A stretch of 64,000 nucleotides of DNA from Dyadobacter soli (GCF_900101885.1 NZ_FNAN01000012.1:62001-126000), one strand, 5' to 3'; positions 45,657 to 54,435 are shown, counted from the stretch's first letter. Numbers and translations: made by a program. The notes: generated by a model from the letters alone, not told the origin.

Positions 45657-46316
45657 TCATTTCAAATCTTCAAGCCGGTACCCGAGGTAATCGTCGATGA
45701 CGAGCTTGTAATTCAATTTCTTTCTCGGGCTGGCGATATGCACGCTGTAAGTCCCCTGCCCCAGCTTGGACATATCGAACCACCGTCCGTAAGTCGGTTC
45801 TTTCACCTGCTCGTGGTAAATCGTGCGAAGGTCGGCGTCGACAATGCGGATGTCATAGTTTTCCTGCGCAGGATTTTTGAGAATGACCTTCATTTTACCT
45901 TTTTGAACCACATACACATTCGAAGTGGCCGTTTTCATATTCACGCTCGGCGCCGCCCATTCCGGTTCCGACATGCTCCGGTAGTCCGTCCGGCTATCTG
46001 CGACAATGTCATAAGCTTTCACTTTTTCGGACAGCAACTCGCGGGCCATCAGCTTCGACAGCAGCTCGTCAAACACCCGCACATTCCGTTTTGAGAGCTT
46101 CACATACTTGCGCGCCATCGATTCCTGGTACAACAAATGGTTGCCGCCATCGAAAAATTGCACCACGGTACTGCGGGAGTTCGGGTCGGTGTGGACTTGC
46201 CAGTAACCTTTATCGGATTCAACATACGCGGTTTGCTGCGCGGTTACGGGAATAAAGCTGGCCAGCCAGAGGGCAGGCGCCAGCAGAAGGGCAAAATGGA
46301 TTCTTTTCGTTTTCAT
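45657..46316 (-). CDS. Exported protein of unknown function, beta-rich C-terminus
   Basis: The start at 46316 (MKTKRIHFALLLAPALW) gives 219 residues with a signal peptide ending near TAQ. The mature N-terminal part is helical (KRNVRVFDELLSKLMAREL). The last 75 residues look like a small beta-sandwich (MKVILKNPAQENYDIRIVDA, ending KLVIDDYLGYRLEDLK) with a general likeness to T9SS-type tails, but without their conserved motifs. I do not assign a sorting function. It is a single gene with a clear terminator. Confidence 0.6.
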   Translation of the reverse strand: MKTKRIHFALLLAPALWLASFIPVTAQQTAYVESDKGYWQVHTDPNSRSTVVQFFDGGNHLLYQESMARKYVKLSKRNVRVFDELLSKLMARELLSEKVKAYDIVADSRTDYRSMSEPEWAAPSVNMKTATSNVYVVQKGKMKVILKNPAQENYDIRIVDADLRTIYHEQVKEPTYGRWFDMSKLGQGTYSVHIASPRKKLNYKLVIDDYLGYRLEDLK

Positions 46317-46491
46317 GGCTATCAAGGGGTGGAATATTTTTGAATAAAAACACAAAAATTACTCGATGGGAAGTGCTTCCCCATTCCTTATATTGATGGC
46401 CATCAATTTGGTTCAAAGAGGATGTTTTAAATATGAAAGTTGCAGCTAATGTAAATTCTTTTCGAGATTGGGTAACAAAACCTAAAAAGCT

Positions 46492-46785
46492 ATGGTAACG
46501 ATCACACAATTCGTCTATGTAACGCCCGGTAAGGAGGAAATTTTCCAGCAATTCGAATCGCTGGTACTGCCGTTGATACCCCAATATAACGGAAAACTGC
46601 TCCTGAGGCTGCGTACGAGCCCGGAGCAGTTGATCCAAGGCGAGCTGGAAGCGCCTTATGAAGTACATCTGGTCAGTTTCGAATCGGAGGCGGACCTGGC
46701 TGCCTACATGAGCGACCAGACCCGCGAGCAAAATCTCTATTTGAAAGAAGAATCGATCCTGAAAGTAATGACTGTCAAACAGTAA
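46492..46785 (+). CDS. DUF1330-like small dimeric alpha-beta protein
   Basis: A 97-residue protein with a ferredoxin-like alpha+beta pattern: ITQFVYVTPGKEEIFQQFES, then PYEVHLVSFESEADLAAYMS. The layout matches DUF1330/ABM-like (antibiotic biosynthesis monooxygenase-fold) proteins, which usually dimerise and have unknown or diverse roles. The ATG at 46492 follows an A/T-rich leader. It is convergent with the cytochrome gene, 6 bases away, and stands alone. Confidence 0.7.
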   Translation: MVTITQFVYVTPGKEEIFQQFESLVLPLIPQYNGKLLLRLRTSPEQLIQGELEAPYEVHLVSFESEADLAAYMSDQTREQNLYLKEESILKVMTVKQ

Positions 46786-46791
46786 CGCGGC

Positions 46792-47406
46792 TCAGGGCGC
46801 CGGCGGAATGTATGAAGGCACCACGTTGGAAACTGGTTTAATGGATTTGAGGTATGCAAAAATCGCGCGCATATCTTCATCGGCCAGATTGACGTAGTTG
46901 AACCACGGCATCGGCGGCATGAGCGGACGGCTGTTTTCGAGCCCCTTGAATTTCCCTTTGCGCATGGCCGTATTGAATTGCTCGAACGACCAGTTACCGA
47001 TCCCCGTCTCATCGGGCGTCAGGTTAGCTGCGAACGACATGCCCCACTGGCCTGCAAAAGCCGTACTTTGGCCATTAAACACCACCCATTCGCCGGTTTT
47101 GAGGATACTTTTATCAAACGTGCCCAGCGGCTGCGAGCTGTTATGGCCTGACAAAAAGCGGTCCATATCCGGCGCAGGGCCCTTTGGCGTCATTTTCTTG
47201 GGCGCATGACAATCCGCGCAACCCATGATGGTAACGAGGTATTCGCCCCGCTTCACGGCATCCTCTTTCGAAGCAACAAGCGTCTTTGGGTGTTTAGGAG
47301 CAATTTCCGTGGAGTTAAGCACAACCCTTTTGGAAGTTTCGGGCTTTGTTGTGAATGCACAAACAGACCATACAGCCACCGAAGCAGCCAGGTAAACGAG
47401 TTTCAT
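46792..47406 (-). CDS. Exported c-type cytochrome
   Basis: A 204-residue protein with an N-terminal signal (MKLVYLAASVAVWSVCAF). It has a single covalent heme motif CADCH (VTIMGCADCHAPKKM, about residue 60). The axial Met is probably in the PLMPPMPWFNY segment near 165-170. The C-terminal helix region (LADEDMRAIFAYLKSIKPV) is the usual last helix of class I cytochrome c. It is a likely periplasmic electron carrier or the subunit of an oxidoreductase, but no partner is adjacent. The start codon context is ordinary. Confidence 0.88.
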   Translation of the reverse strand: MKLVYLAASVAVWSVCAFTTKPETSKRVVLNSTEIAPKHPKTLVASKEDAVKRGEYLVTIMGCADCHAPKKMTPKGPAPDMDRFLSGHNSSQPLGTFDKSILKTGEWVVFNGQSTAFAGQWGMSFAANLTPDETGIGNWSFEQFNTAMRKGKFKGLENSRPLMPPMPWFNYVNLADEDMRAIFAYLKSIKPVSNVVPSYIPPAP

Positions 47407-47591
47407 GGTGAATAGATTTTAGGTTTAATCCGAAAGCGTGTATTGCAAAAAAGCGGCATCGGAACGTGAATTACCTAAAAGGCAGTGGAGTATTGGGCAA
47501 GGCAATTATTAAGCGGTATAGAAAAGCCGCGCCGGGTTGCTGAATATAAATAATGAAGTATGGCAGGAGAATGCATCGAAGTGTTCAGCAA

Positions 47592-47847
47592 TCAATTATA
47601 AATGTCCTTCCGATCGCCGATTTTAATGACGGTGACCGTCAATTCCCCATTGCTCACCTTATATAAAATGCGGTAGTTTCCGGCCCTGATTCTGTAAACA
47701 CCTTCGATACCTTGAAGCTTTTTTGTGCCGGATTGGTAGGGGTTATCCGCTAGCGAGTAGATGACCTTGACCACCAGATCATAGTTCCTCTTAACTAGCT
47801 TATTCAAACATTTTTCGGCGGTGTGTGATAATGATTTTGTATTTCAA
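47592..47847 (-). pseudogene. RelE/ParE-family toxin gene, apparently frameshifted
   Basis: The open body (47592-47807) encodes KLVKRNYDLVVKVIYSLADN and ends VTVIKIGDRKDIYN, the RelE/ParE toxin core and tail. Its expected N-terminus is in another frame: a TTG at 47847 that overlaps the antitoxin stop starts LKYKIIITH, the usual first strand. The frames meet in a CACACACC run near 47820-47826, where adding two bases would give a continuous 85-residue toxin (ITH-TAEKCLNKL). As given, the toxin is broken, and the antitoxin TGA is in frame with the toxin body. A sequencing error or slippage cannot be excluded. Confidence 0.65.
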
Positions 47848-48041
47848 CGTTTTATTCCGTGTTTTTTATCAAGCCTTTCCACTACTTCATCGAACGGTTT
47901 TGTTGAATCGTTTTTAGTTGCTTCCACCGCAATCACGTCAAGTAAATCCTCTACGAACTCAGATTTCGAGGCCGCATTGATCGTTACTTTTTTAAGCTTG
48001 CCTTTCGGCGTGTATTCACTTTTGATGCCTTGCAGTTTCAT
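47844..48041 (-). CDS. Antitoxin of RelE-type locus
   Basis: A 65-residue protein (MKLQGIKSEYTPKGKLKKV to DKKHGIKR). It has a basic N-terminal strand part and an acidic helix near the end (FVEDLLDVIAVEATKNDSTK), a common antitoxin layout, and lies directly upstream of the RelE-like gene. AGGGAA 6 bases before the ATG is a good ribosome binding site. The family assignment rests on context and size more than on motif; it should neutralise the toxin if the toxin is made. Its stop codon overlaps the proposed toxin start. Confidence 0.65.
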   Translation of the reverse strand: MKLQGIKSEYTPKGKLKKVTINAASKSEFVEDLLDVIAVEATKNDSTKPFDEVVERLDKKHGIKR

Positions 48042-48067
48042 GAGATTCCCTGATTTGTAAGAGCAAG

Positions 48068-48178
48068 TTACGCATTCTTTTCCAGCCCTCGAAGCGCATT
48101 TGCTGACTTAGGCTCATTGCTACCAGCCATTAGATATTTGTAGTACTTAAAGTTGTGCATTGCCATGGTCTTCTGCAT
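48068..48178 (-). CDS. Possible 36-residue small protein
   Basis: An ATG at 48178 shares its A with the metallophosphoesterase stop (TAATG) and opens 36 codons (MQKTMAMHNFKYYKYLMAGS) to a TAA at 48068. The arrangement fits translational coupling, and the antitoxin follows after 26 bases. No family was recognised and such short readings arise by chance, so this is tentative. Confidence 0.25.
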   Translation of the reverse strand: MQKTMAMHNFKYYKYLMAGSNEPKSANALRGLEKNA

Positions 48179-48912
48179 TAATCCACGACATCAAACCCAT
48201 TCCCATGATTGAGCACCACATGCGTGCTCACCATCCTGCCTTCCAGCTCAATAATGCGATAGCCATAGTAACGGCTGTGAATCACAATTTCCAACGGATT
48301 CTTCTCCATCTGCACCGAAGCCGCCGGCGTGACGAATTGCATGATGTTTTCTTCCTTCGTAAAATCATCCGTATGATAATGCCCGCTGAAAACCGTGATC
48401 TCGCGTCCGCTGCGTACGAGCACGTCTTTCACGGCATCGCGGTTTAGCAATGGATATTTAAAATCAACGGCGGTAAGGACCTGCAAAATCGGGTGATGGA
48501 CAAAAAGCAGTACATGCTTAGTCGTAACCAATTCATTTTCCAACCATTGCAGCTGAATTTCACTGATCGAATCGGATGATGAATCGAGGAAAATGTATTT
48601 AAAATGCTCATCCTCCGTCGAATGGAACATTTCACTCTTCGTTTTCAGGTATTCGGGAAGATAATGCGGTTTAATGTCGGCAAACCGGTCGTGATTGCCC
48701 GGTATGACAGTAAAATCGAAATCTTTCAGTAATGCAAAAAAGCGTTGATACGCGTCGCTATGGCCAATATCTCCCGTAAAAATCACCTCCCTGATCCCGC
48801 GCGCACCAACGTCCTGCAAAATCAGTTTCAGGTTCGTGTCGGTATCCGAGCCATGCTTCGCCGACCATTCCTCCATTAAATGAATATCCGTTATCTGCGC
48901 AATCCGTTTCAT
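48178..48912 (-). CDS. Calcineurin-like metallophosphoesterase
   Basis: The start at 48912 gives 244 residues (MKRIAQITDIHLMEEWSAKH). All metallophosphoesterase motifs are present in order: TDIHL, FTGDIGHSD, VIPGNHDRFAD, FVHHPIL and SGHYHTDDF. The layout resembles the CpdA group of 3',5'-cyclic-nucleotide phosphodiesterases, but the family also includes phospholipid and nucleotide hydrolases, so the substrate is open. It is cytoplasmic by lack of a signal peptide. Its stop overlaps the start of a possible small gene that leads to the toxin-antitoxin locus. Confidence 0.88.
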   Translation of the reverse strand: MKRIAQITDIHLMEEWSAKHGSDTDTNLKLILQDVGARGIREVIFTGDIGHSDAYQRFFALLKDFDFTVIPGNHDRFADIKPHYLPEYLKTKSEMFHSTEDEHFKYIFLDSSSDSISEIQLQWLENELVTTKHVLLFVHHPILQVLTAVDFKYPLLNRDAVKDVLVRSGREITVFSGHYHTDDFTKEENIMQFVTPAASVQMEKNPLEIVIHSRYYGYRIIELEGRMVSTHVVLNHGNGFDVVD

Positions 48913-49006
48913 AGTCAATCAGTTTGTTTGCCTTCAATTTCGTTACAACGTTGCTGCAATAACTGATCCAATTGGGCGATTCACAGGGTGCCAATGTCAC
49001 ACTCTC

Positions 49007-50092
49007 CTAATCACACCAATAATACCGCCAATGCGCACGATCCGCATCGAAACTGGCATAGGCGCCTTTCACGCGGTGTTTATCCAGTTTATAATCAAAA
49101 CCCAGTGCTTTTTGGGTTGTAAGATTTGCCTTTGAAAAAAGCACTATTTCTTCATCAACCGCCATATGCTGCCACTGGCTGAACGAAACATTAAAACCCT
49201 GATCGTCAGCATGATATTTTAATTCAGAAATACCCATTACAGGCGAACCGGGCAGCTTTACCGACAAACTGTTCTCCAATTCTTGCAAACTCAGCGGGTA
49301 GCGCTTCTTCTCCGTTTTGAATTGTTCGACCAGCCCGATCAACTCCTCGCTACGATCCATCGCGAGCCCGCGGCTGTACGCGCTCACAGGCCCGATCACA
49401 CACATATGCGCGAAGAGCGACAAACCCGGTACTGTCAGCAGGCACACCGGTACAAAACCGAAAGGACGCGATTGCACTCCCAGCTTGCGGACATTATGCC
49501 ATACGTAAAAACCACACAGCGCCAAAAGCGCCGAAGCAGCGATTCCAGCTGCCATTCCCATCAGCAAAAAAGCGTAAACCACGCTCAGCAGCGCCGGAAC
49601 CATCACCACAACAGCGGCTATCGAAGCCAGCACACGCCTATGCTTACCCGTACTTGGGGAACCGCTCCTGAAATCCAGTAACAGCCAAAGTGCCCCCACC
49701 GGCGCTAATACCAGGCCCAGAAATGTGGCCGACTGTCCCAATGCCGACAGGCCGACTACCAGCCGATTGGACGGCCCGGGCAAAAACGGGGAAACGATCA
49801 TAGCAAGCAGTAACAAGTGGATGACTCCGATCCACATCCAATCCGACTTTTTCATATAATGCATATTAAAGTGAATGCTACGAAACGGGTTTCTGACCAG
49901 CGACGGCCTGGCAAGCTGCATTACCTCCCAAATGAACAAGCGCTGCGCTTCCCAGCGACCCGATTTTTCCAGGTTGCGGTGAAAATCCTCCATTAAATCG
50001 CCCTCGATGTCCTCGACAATGGCTGGATCGCAGAACCAGCGGAACAATGCCAGGAAAATGCCCGGAGGCCCGACGGAATTAGGTGTTGCCAT
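49007..50092 (-). CDS. Membrane protein with permease-prefix domain 2
   Basis: The ATG at 50092 follows the PadR stop by one base and gives 361 residues. The first 75 residues are a permease prefix domain 2: FLALFRWFCDPAIVEDIEGD followed by LMEDFHRNLEKSGRWEAQRLF. In Bacteroidota this domain usually precedes an FtsX-type permease. Here the rest is different: about five or six membrane helices (110-280) and a soluble tail of 80 residues, not a MacB-like permease. It may be a membrane partner or signal protein controlled by the PadR regulator. The function is unknown. Confidence 0.7.
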   Translation of the reverse strand: MATPNSVGPPGIFLALFRWFCDPAIVEDIEGDLMEDFHRNLEKSGRWEAQRLFIWEVMQLARPSLVRNPFRSIHFNMHYMKKSDWMWIGVIHLLLLAMIVSPFLPGPSNRLVVGLSALGQSATFLGLVLAPVGALWLLLDFRSGSPSTGKHRRVLASIAAVVVMVPALLSVVYAFLLMGMAAGIAASALLALCGFYVWHNVRKLGVQSRPFGFVPVCLLTVPGLSLFAHMCVIGPVSAYSRGLAMDRSEELIGLVEQFKTEKKRYPLSLQELENSLSVKLPGSPVMGISELKYHADDQGFNVSFSQWQHMAVDEEIVLFSKANLTTQKALGFDYKLDKHRVKGAYASFDADRAHWRYYWCD

Positions 50093-50093
50093 A

Positions 50094-50417
50094 TTATTTA
50101 AAAGCCATTTCGGGAATAGCTTCCCAAAGTGCCATTCGCTGCATTTTGACTTCGCTGAGCATATTCTGCCCGGCGGGTGTGACGGTGAAATACCGCTTCC
50201 GCTTGCCTCCGCGCACTTTCGTGGCCTCACCCAAAACAGACGTCAGCAGACCTTTCTGTTCGAGCCTTTTGAGCACGGTTTGCAACGCGCCCATGCTCAC
50301 CTTCCGGTTCAGCCTTTGCTCGATCTCGTCCACGATAGCGATGCCATACGCTTCCGGATGTAAAACGGCGACGGTAAGCAGTACAACTTCCTCAAATTCA
50401 CCCAGGTACTGATTCAT
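50094..50417 (-). CDS. PadR-family repressor
   Basis: A 107-residue winged-helix regulator. It starts MNQYLGEFEEVVLLTVAVLH, has the PadR core AYGIAIVDEIEQRL then KVSMGALQTVLKRLEQKG, and the wing KVRGGKRKRYFTVTPAG. In Bacteroidota such genes precede permease-prefix genes. Here the next gene begins one base after its stop. Two spaced dyads lie upstream of the start and are probable binding sites for autoregulation. Confidence 0.92.
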   Translation of the reverse strand: MNQYLGEFEEVVLLTVAVLHPEAYGIAIVDEIEQRLNRKVSMGALQTVLKRLEQKGLLTSVLGEATKVRGGKRKRYFTVTPAGQNMLSEVKMQRMALWEAIPEMAFK

Positions 50418-50428
50418 ATTTTTATATT

Positions 50429-50474
50429 TACCTTAAATGTAGTAATTATATTTTCAATATTTACCTCAATTGTA
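50429..50474. promoter_or_regulatory. Twin PadR-type operator dyads
   Basis: Two TAC-N7-GTA sites, at 50429-50441 and 50462-50474, lie 33 bases apart, which is three helical turns. They sit within a larger imperfect direct repeat of about 32 bases. They are 12-57 bases upstream of the padR start codon. The same region serves the divergent DUF1080 gene, so one repressor may control both. Confidence 0.6.
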
Positions 50475-50567
50475 GTTAAAATATTTTCAAGCGATTGCAT
50501 TTCGTTCACAGGAGCAACAATTGATTTTTATCTCTAACTTTCACATCCTTTAATACCTAAAAAATTT

Positions 50568-51536
50568 ATGAAGAAAGTATTCCAAACCAACCTGTACCGG
50601 GCTTCCCGGCGCTTGATGCTTTCGGCGGGTACGCTGCTGATGGCAACCTTTTCAACAAAAGCCGACAATGCCCCGCTAGCCTCTCCTATCGAAGGTCGCT
50701 GGGACATTTCTGTGGATGCGAACGGCAAAGTATTACCGTCGTGGCTGGAAGTACGCCACTCGGGCAATGCAACGCTTGTAGGCCAGTTTACCGGTTTTTC
50801 GGGCAGCGCGCGGCCGATTTCTGTTGTGCATTTCAAGGATGGCAAGTTCGATTTCGCGATTCCGCCCCAATGGGAACGCGGCGACACCGATCTGAAAGTG
50901 GAAGGAACGGTATCCGGCGACGCTATTACCGGCTCGCTGACTACGCCTGACGGCAAAACTTACAGCTACAAAGGCGTGCGTGCCCCGTCGTTGCGCGGCA
51001 AGGCGGCACCTGCCTGGGGAGCGCCGATCAAATTGACGGCGGGTAATGAAATCAAAGGCTGGCATGCAACGGGCGAAAACCAGTGGATCGCCGAAAACGG
51101 CATTCTGCGCAGCCCGAAATCGGGTGCTAACCTGGTTACCGACCAGAAATTCAACGATTTCAAACTGCATATCGAGTTCCGTATCCCAAAGGGCAGTAAC
51201 AGCGGCGTGTACCTGCGCGGCCGTTACGAAGTGCAAATTACCGACGGCAAAGGCATGGAGCCCTCGCTTGACCAGATGGGCGCTATCTACGGTTTCATCG
51301 TCCCAAGCGAGATGGTGGCCAAAGAAGCCGGCGAATGGAATACGTTCGACATCACATTGGTGGGTCGCATGCTCACGCTTGTGGCAAACGGCAAAACGGT
51401 GATCAGCAACCAGGAGATCCCCGGCATTACCGGCGGCGCATTGGATAGCAACGAAGGCGAGCCAGGCCCGCTTTACATCCAGGGCGACCACGGTCCGGTA
51501 GAGTACCGCAACATTGTCATTACCCCGGCGAAGTAA
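50568..51536 (+). CDS. Secreted DUF1080 protein with N-terminal beta domain
   Basis: A 322-residue protein with a signal peptide (MKKVFQTNLYRASRRLMLS...KAD) and two parts. Residues 38-140 are a small beta-barrel-like domain (IEGRWDISVDANGKVLPSWL). Residues 150-320 form a DUF1080 concanavalin-like domain (EIKGWHATGENQWIAENGIL; YLRGRYEVQITDGKGMEPS; closing YIQGDHGPVEYRNIVI). The family includes 3-keto-disaccharide hydrolases. It has its own terminator and is divergent from PadR, next to the PadR operators. Periplasmic or secreted action on glycans is likely. Confidence 0.88.
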   Translation: MKKVFQTNLYRASRRLMLSAGTLLMATFSTKADNAPLASPIEGRWDISVDANGKVLPSWLEVRHSGNATLVGQFTGFSGSARPISVVHFKDGKFDFAIPPQWERGDTDLKVEGTVSGDAITGSLTTPDGKTYSYKGVRAPSLRGKAAPAWGAPIKLTAGNEIKGWHATGENQWIAENGILRSPKSGANLVTDQKFNDFKLHIEFRIPKGSNSGVYLRGRYEVQITDGKGMEPSLDQMGAIYGFIVPSEMVAKEAGEWNTFDITLVGRMLTLVANGKTVISNQEIPGITGGALDSNEGEPGPLYIQGDHGPVEYRNIVITPAK

Positions 51537-51545
51537 TTTCTTTCC

Positions 51546-51601
51546 AAAAGCCGCTATCACAGCCGTGCAGCAATGCCCGGAACATGGTAGCGGCTTTTTT
51601 T
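51546..51601 (+). terminator. Rho-independent terminator after the DUF1080 gene
   Basis: AAAAGCCGCTA at 51546-51556 pairs perfectly with TAGCGGCTTTT at 51588-51598, followed by more T. The loop is long (31 bases) but the 11-bp stem and T tract make it a convincing terminator. Confidence 0.8.
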
Positions 51602-51688
51602 GCCCAAAGAAGACTAAAACATAACCCTAGCGTAACAGCCGGTAACGATCCCGGGAATAATTTTGAAGTCCTAAACTCACCAATATTA

Positions 51689-54196
51689 ATGGATTCGAGA
51701 AGAGATTTCCTTAAAAAAGCCGCCTTGCTCGCAGGTACGGGCGCCATGGCGAATACGCTTCCCCCCGTGATACAAAAGGCGCTGGCCATCGATCCCGCGC
51801 CCGGTAGCACGTTTTACGATGCCGAGCACATTGTGTTCCTGATGCAGGAAAACCGGTCTTTCGATCACCAATTGGGCATGTTGCAAGGCGTCCGCGGCTT
51901 CAACGACCCGCGGGCGATCGACCTGGCCGATAAAAACAAAGTATGGTTCCAGACCAACAAAGCGGGCGATACGTACGGGCCGTTCCGGCTGAATGTGAAA
52001 GATACCAAAGTGGCCTGGATGGGTTCGATTCCCCACGGCTGGTCGGACCAGACCGACGCCATGAACAATGGTAAATATGACCGCTGGCTCGATGTAAAGG
52101 CTCCACGGAACAAGCAATACGCACATATCCCGCTCACAATGGGCTACTGCGACCGTTCCGATTTCCCGTTCTACTACTCCCTCGCCGACGCATTCACCGT
52201 TTGCGACCACAACTTCTGTTCGAGCATCACCGGCACGCACCCGAACCGTTACTACTGGATGACCGGCACCGTGCGCGAGAAAAACGAGCCTGCGGGCCTG
52301 GCCCATTTGTGGAATATCAGCAACTACGAATACCCCGAGCTCGAATGGAAAACCTACCCCGAGCGCCTCGAAGAGCACGGTATCAACTGGAAGGTGTACC
52401 AGAATGAGCTGACGATGGGCTACGGGCTCAAAGGCGAGGAAAGCGCGTGGCTCAGCAACTTTGGTACCAATGTTTTGGAGTATTTCAAAGCTTACAACGT
52501 GCGGTTCCACGAGGGCGGGATCGCCAATCTTGAAAGTAAACGGAAAACTGTAATCCAGACGATCGCCGACCTGGAAAAGGAAGCTGCCACCGATTCCCGC
52601 GCCGCGACAAGAGTAGCTGCGGCTAAAAGGTTGCTGAAAAACATCGAAACCGCGCAGACGAAATTCAATAAAGACACTTACGCCAGTCTTTCAGATAAAG
52701 ATAAAAAACTGAACGACAAGGCTTTCAGTACCAATATCAACGATCCGCATTTCCATGAACTGGCATCGATGCAGTATTCCGATAATGGTACCGAAAGGAC
52801 ATTGAATGTGCCGAAAGGCGATGTTTTCCACCAGTTCCGCGAGGATGTGAAAAATGGCACGTTACCAACGGTGTCGTGGCTGATGCCGCCTGCGCATTTC
52901 TCCGACCACCCGGGAGAGCCGTGGTTCGGCCCCTGGTACGTGAGCGAGGCCATGGAGATTTTGCTTCAAAACCCCGAGGTTTGGAAAAAGACCATTTTCA
53001 TCGTGACTTATGATGAAAACGACGGCTATTTCGACCATTTGCCGCCATTCACCGTCCCTAACCCTTACAAAGAAGGCACCGGAAAAGTGTCAGCGGGCAT
53101 CGATCCGAAACTGGATTTCGCATTGGCTGACCAGCAAACCAATCCCTCGGCCAACCCGGCCAGCGTTCGCGAAGGTTCCATTGGCTTAGGCTACCGCGTG
53201 CCGATGATCATCGCTTCACCCTGGTCGAGAGGAGGTTATGTCAATTCCGAAGTATTCGACCATACGTCTTCGCTTCAATTCCTTGAAAATTTCCTGGAAA
53301 AGAAATTTAACAAAAAGGTACACGAAGAGAATATCACAAAATGGCGCCGGACGATCTGCGGCGACCTGACGTCGGTTTTCCGGCCTTATAATGGCGAGAA
53401 GGTCGAGAAACCGGTCTTTTTGGAACAAAAAACATTCATCGAAGGCATTCACCAGGCGCAATTCAAACAGGCTCCCGAAAATTTCAAAAAACTCGGCGCG
53501 GCTGAATTGGCCGAACTCAATAAAGACGCACGCAAATCGCCGTTATTTCCGGTGCAGGAAAAAGGCGTGCGGCCTGCCTGCGCATTGCCGTACGAGCCAT
53601 TTGTGAATGCACAGCTTAGCAAAACCGGGGATGCCTTGCAGCTGTCGTTCAAAGCTGGCAATCAGGTTTTTGGCACAAAATCGTCCGGCATTCCGTACCG
53701 CATGTACGCGATGAAACCCTACCATAACGAAGCGCTCCGCTCCTGGGATTACAGCGTCGCCGCCGGCGACAAGCTTACCGACGAATGGCAACTCGCTGAT
53801 TTTGAAAACAATGCCTACCACCTACGTGTATACGGCCCCAATGGCTTCTACCGCGAATTCATGGGCAATGCAGCAAACCCCAAGCTGAAAGTGAGCTGCG
53901 AGTACGAGGTAAAATCATCGAAACCGACGGGTAACGTGGTGGTAACGATCGAAAATTCAGACTCCAAAGCGCATGAAGTTGTGATTGAGGACAACAGTTA
54001 TAAAGCCGCTGCTAAAAACAAGACATTCGCCGTGGGTGGCAAAGCGTCCCTTGTGCTGGAACTGGGCAAATCGTTCCAATGGTACGATTTCAGCGTGAAA
54101 GTGAAAGGGTATGATGGTTATGAAGAACGTTTCGCGGGACATGTGGAAACCGGAGCCGTTACGAAAACCGATCCATTAATGGGCGGTGTTGTTTGA
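51689..54196 (+). CDS. Tat-exported phospholipase C (phosphocholine-specific type)
   Basis: The start at 51689 gives 835 residues. A twin-arginine signal (MDSRRDFLKKAALLAGTG) marks Tat export after folding. The catalytic domain has IVFLMQENRSFDHQLGML, the bacterial PlcC/acid-phosphatase-type motif, then SITGTHPNRYYWMTGTVREK and IFIVTYDENDGYFDHLPP, containing metal-binding Asp/Glu/His residues. The C-terminal 220 residues hold two copies of the DUF756-type beta domain found in these enzymes (NAYHLRVYGPNGFYREFMG). It cleaves phosphodiesters such as phosphatidylcholine in relatives. It is a single gene; the terminator just upstream isolates it from the DUF1080 gene. Confidence 0.92.
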   Translation: MDSRRDFLKKAALLAGTGAMANTLPPVIQKALAIDPAPGSTFYDAEHIVFLMQENRSFDHQLGMLQGVRGFNDPRAIDLADKNKVWFQTNKAGDTYGPFRLNVKDTKVAWMGSIPHGWSDQTDAMNNGKYDRWLDVKAPRNKQYAHIPLTMGYCDRSDFPFYYSLADAFTVCDHNFCSSITGTHPNRYYWMTGTVREKNEPAGLAHLWNISNYEYPELEWKTYPERLEEHGINWKVYQNELTMGYGLKGEESAWLSNFGTNVLEYFKAYNVRFHEGGIANLESKRKTVIQTIADLEKEAATDSRAATRVAAAKRLLKNIETAQTKFNKDTYASLSDKDKKLNDKAFSTNINDPHFHELASMQYSDNGTERTLNVPKGDVFHQFREDVKNGTLPTVSWLMPPAHFSDHPGEPWFGPWYVSEAMEILLQNPEVWKKTIFIVTYDENDGYFDHLPPFTVPNPYKEGTGKVSAGIDPKLDFALADQQTNPSANPASVREGSIGLGYRVPMIIASPWSRGGYVNSEVFDHTSSLQFLENFLEKKFNKKVHEENITKWRRTICGDLTSVFRPYNGEKVEKPVFLEQKTFIEGIHQAQFKQAPENFKKLGAAELAELNKDARKSPLFPVQEKGVRPACALPYEPFVNAQLSKTGDALQLSFKAGNQVFGTKSSGIPYRMYAMKPYHNEALRSWDYSVAAGDKLTDEWQLADFENNAYHLRVYGPNGFYREFMGNAANPKLKVSCEYEVKSSKPTGNVVVTIENSDSKAHEVVIEDNSYKAAAKNKTFAVGGKASLVLELGKSFQWYDFSVKVKGYDGYEERFAGHVETGAVTKTDPLMGGVV

Positions 54197-54434
54197 TTTG
54201 CATTGTTGTTACATGCCTACGGCATTTAGATAACGTATAACAAATTCGTCTGCTACCAATATTACGTACCTAGCGGCACTTAGCCGGTCGCCAGCTCGCT
54301 GAGCATTGGCCGTAATCAGCCCCGATAACTTGCGTAGTGATGTGATCGGGCCGTACAAAATCGCGTTAGCGATGTAATATTGGTAGAAACAACGCGCGAA
54401 CCGCATTCTAAAATGCCGTAGGCATGCAACAACA
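54197..54434. repeat. Long nested palindrome (REP-like intergenic repeat)
   Basis: The region between the phospholipase and DoxX genes holds three nested inverted repeats. The outer arms at 54204-54230 and 54407-54434 (around GCATGCCTACGGCATTT) match almost fully. The middle arms at 54253-54276 and 54366-54385 share CTACCAATATTAC. The inner CCCGAT at 54321-54326 is inverted at 54345-54350. It resembles dispersed REP/MITE-like elements of Bacteroidota. No coding content is supported inside. Confidence 0.7.
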
Positions 54435-54435
54435 A

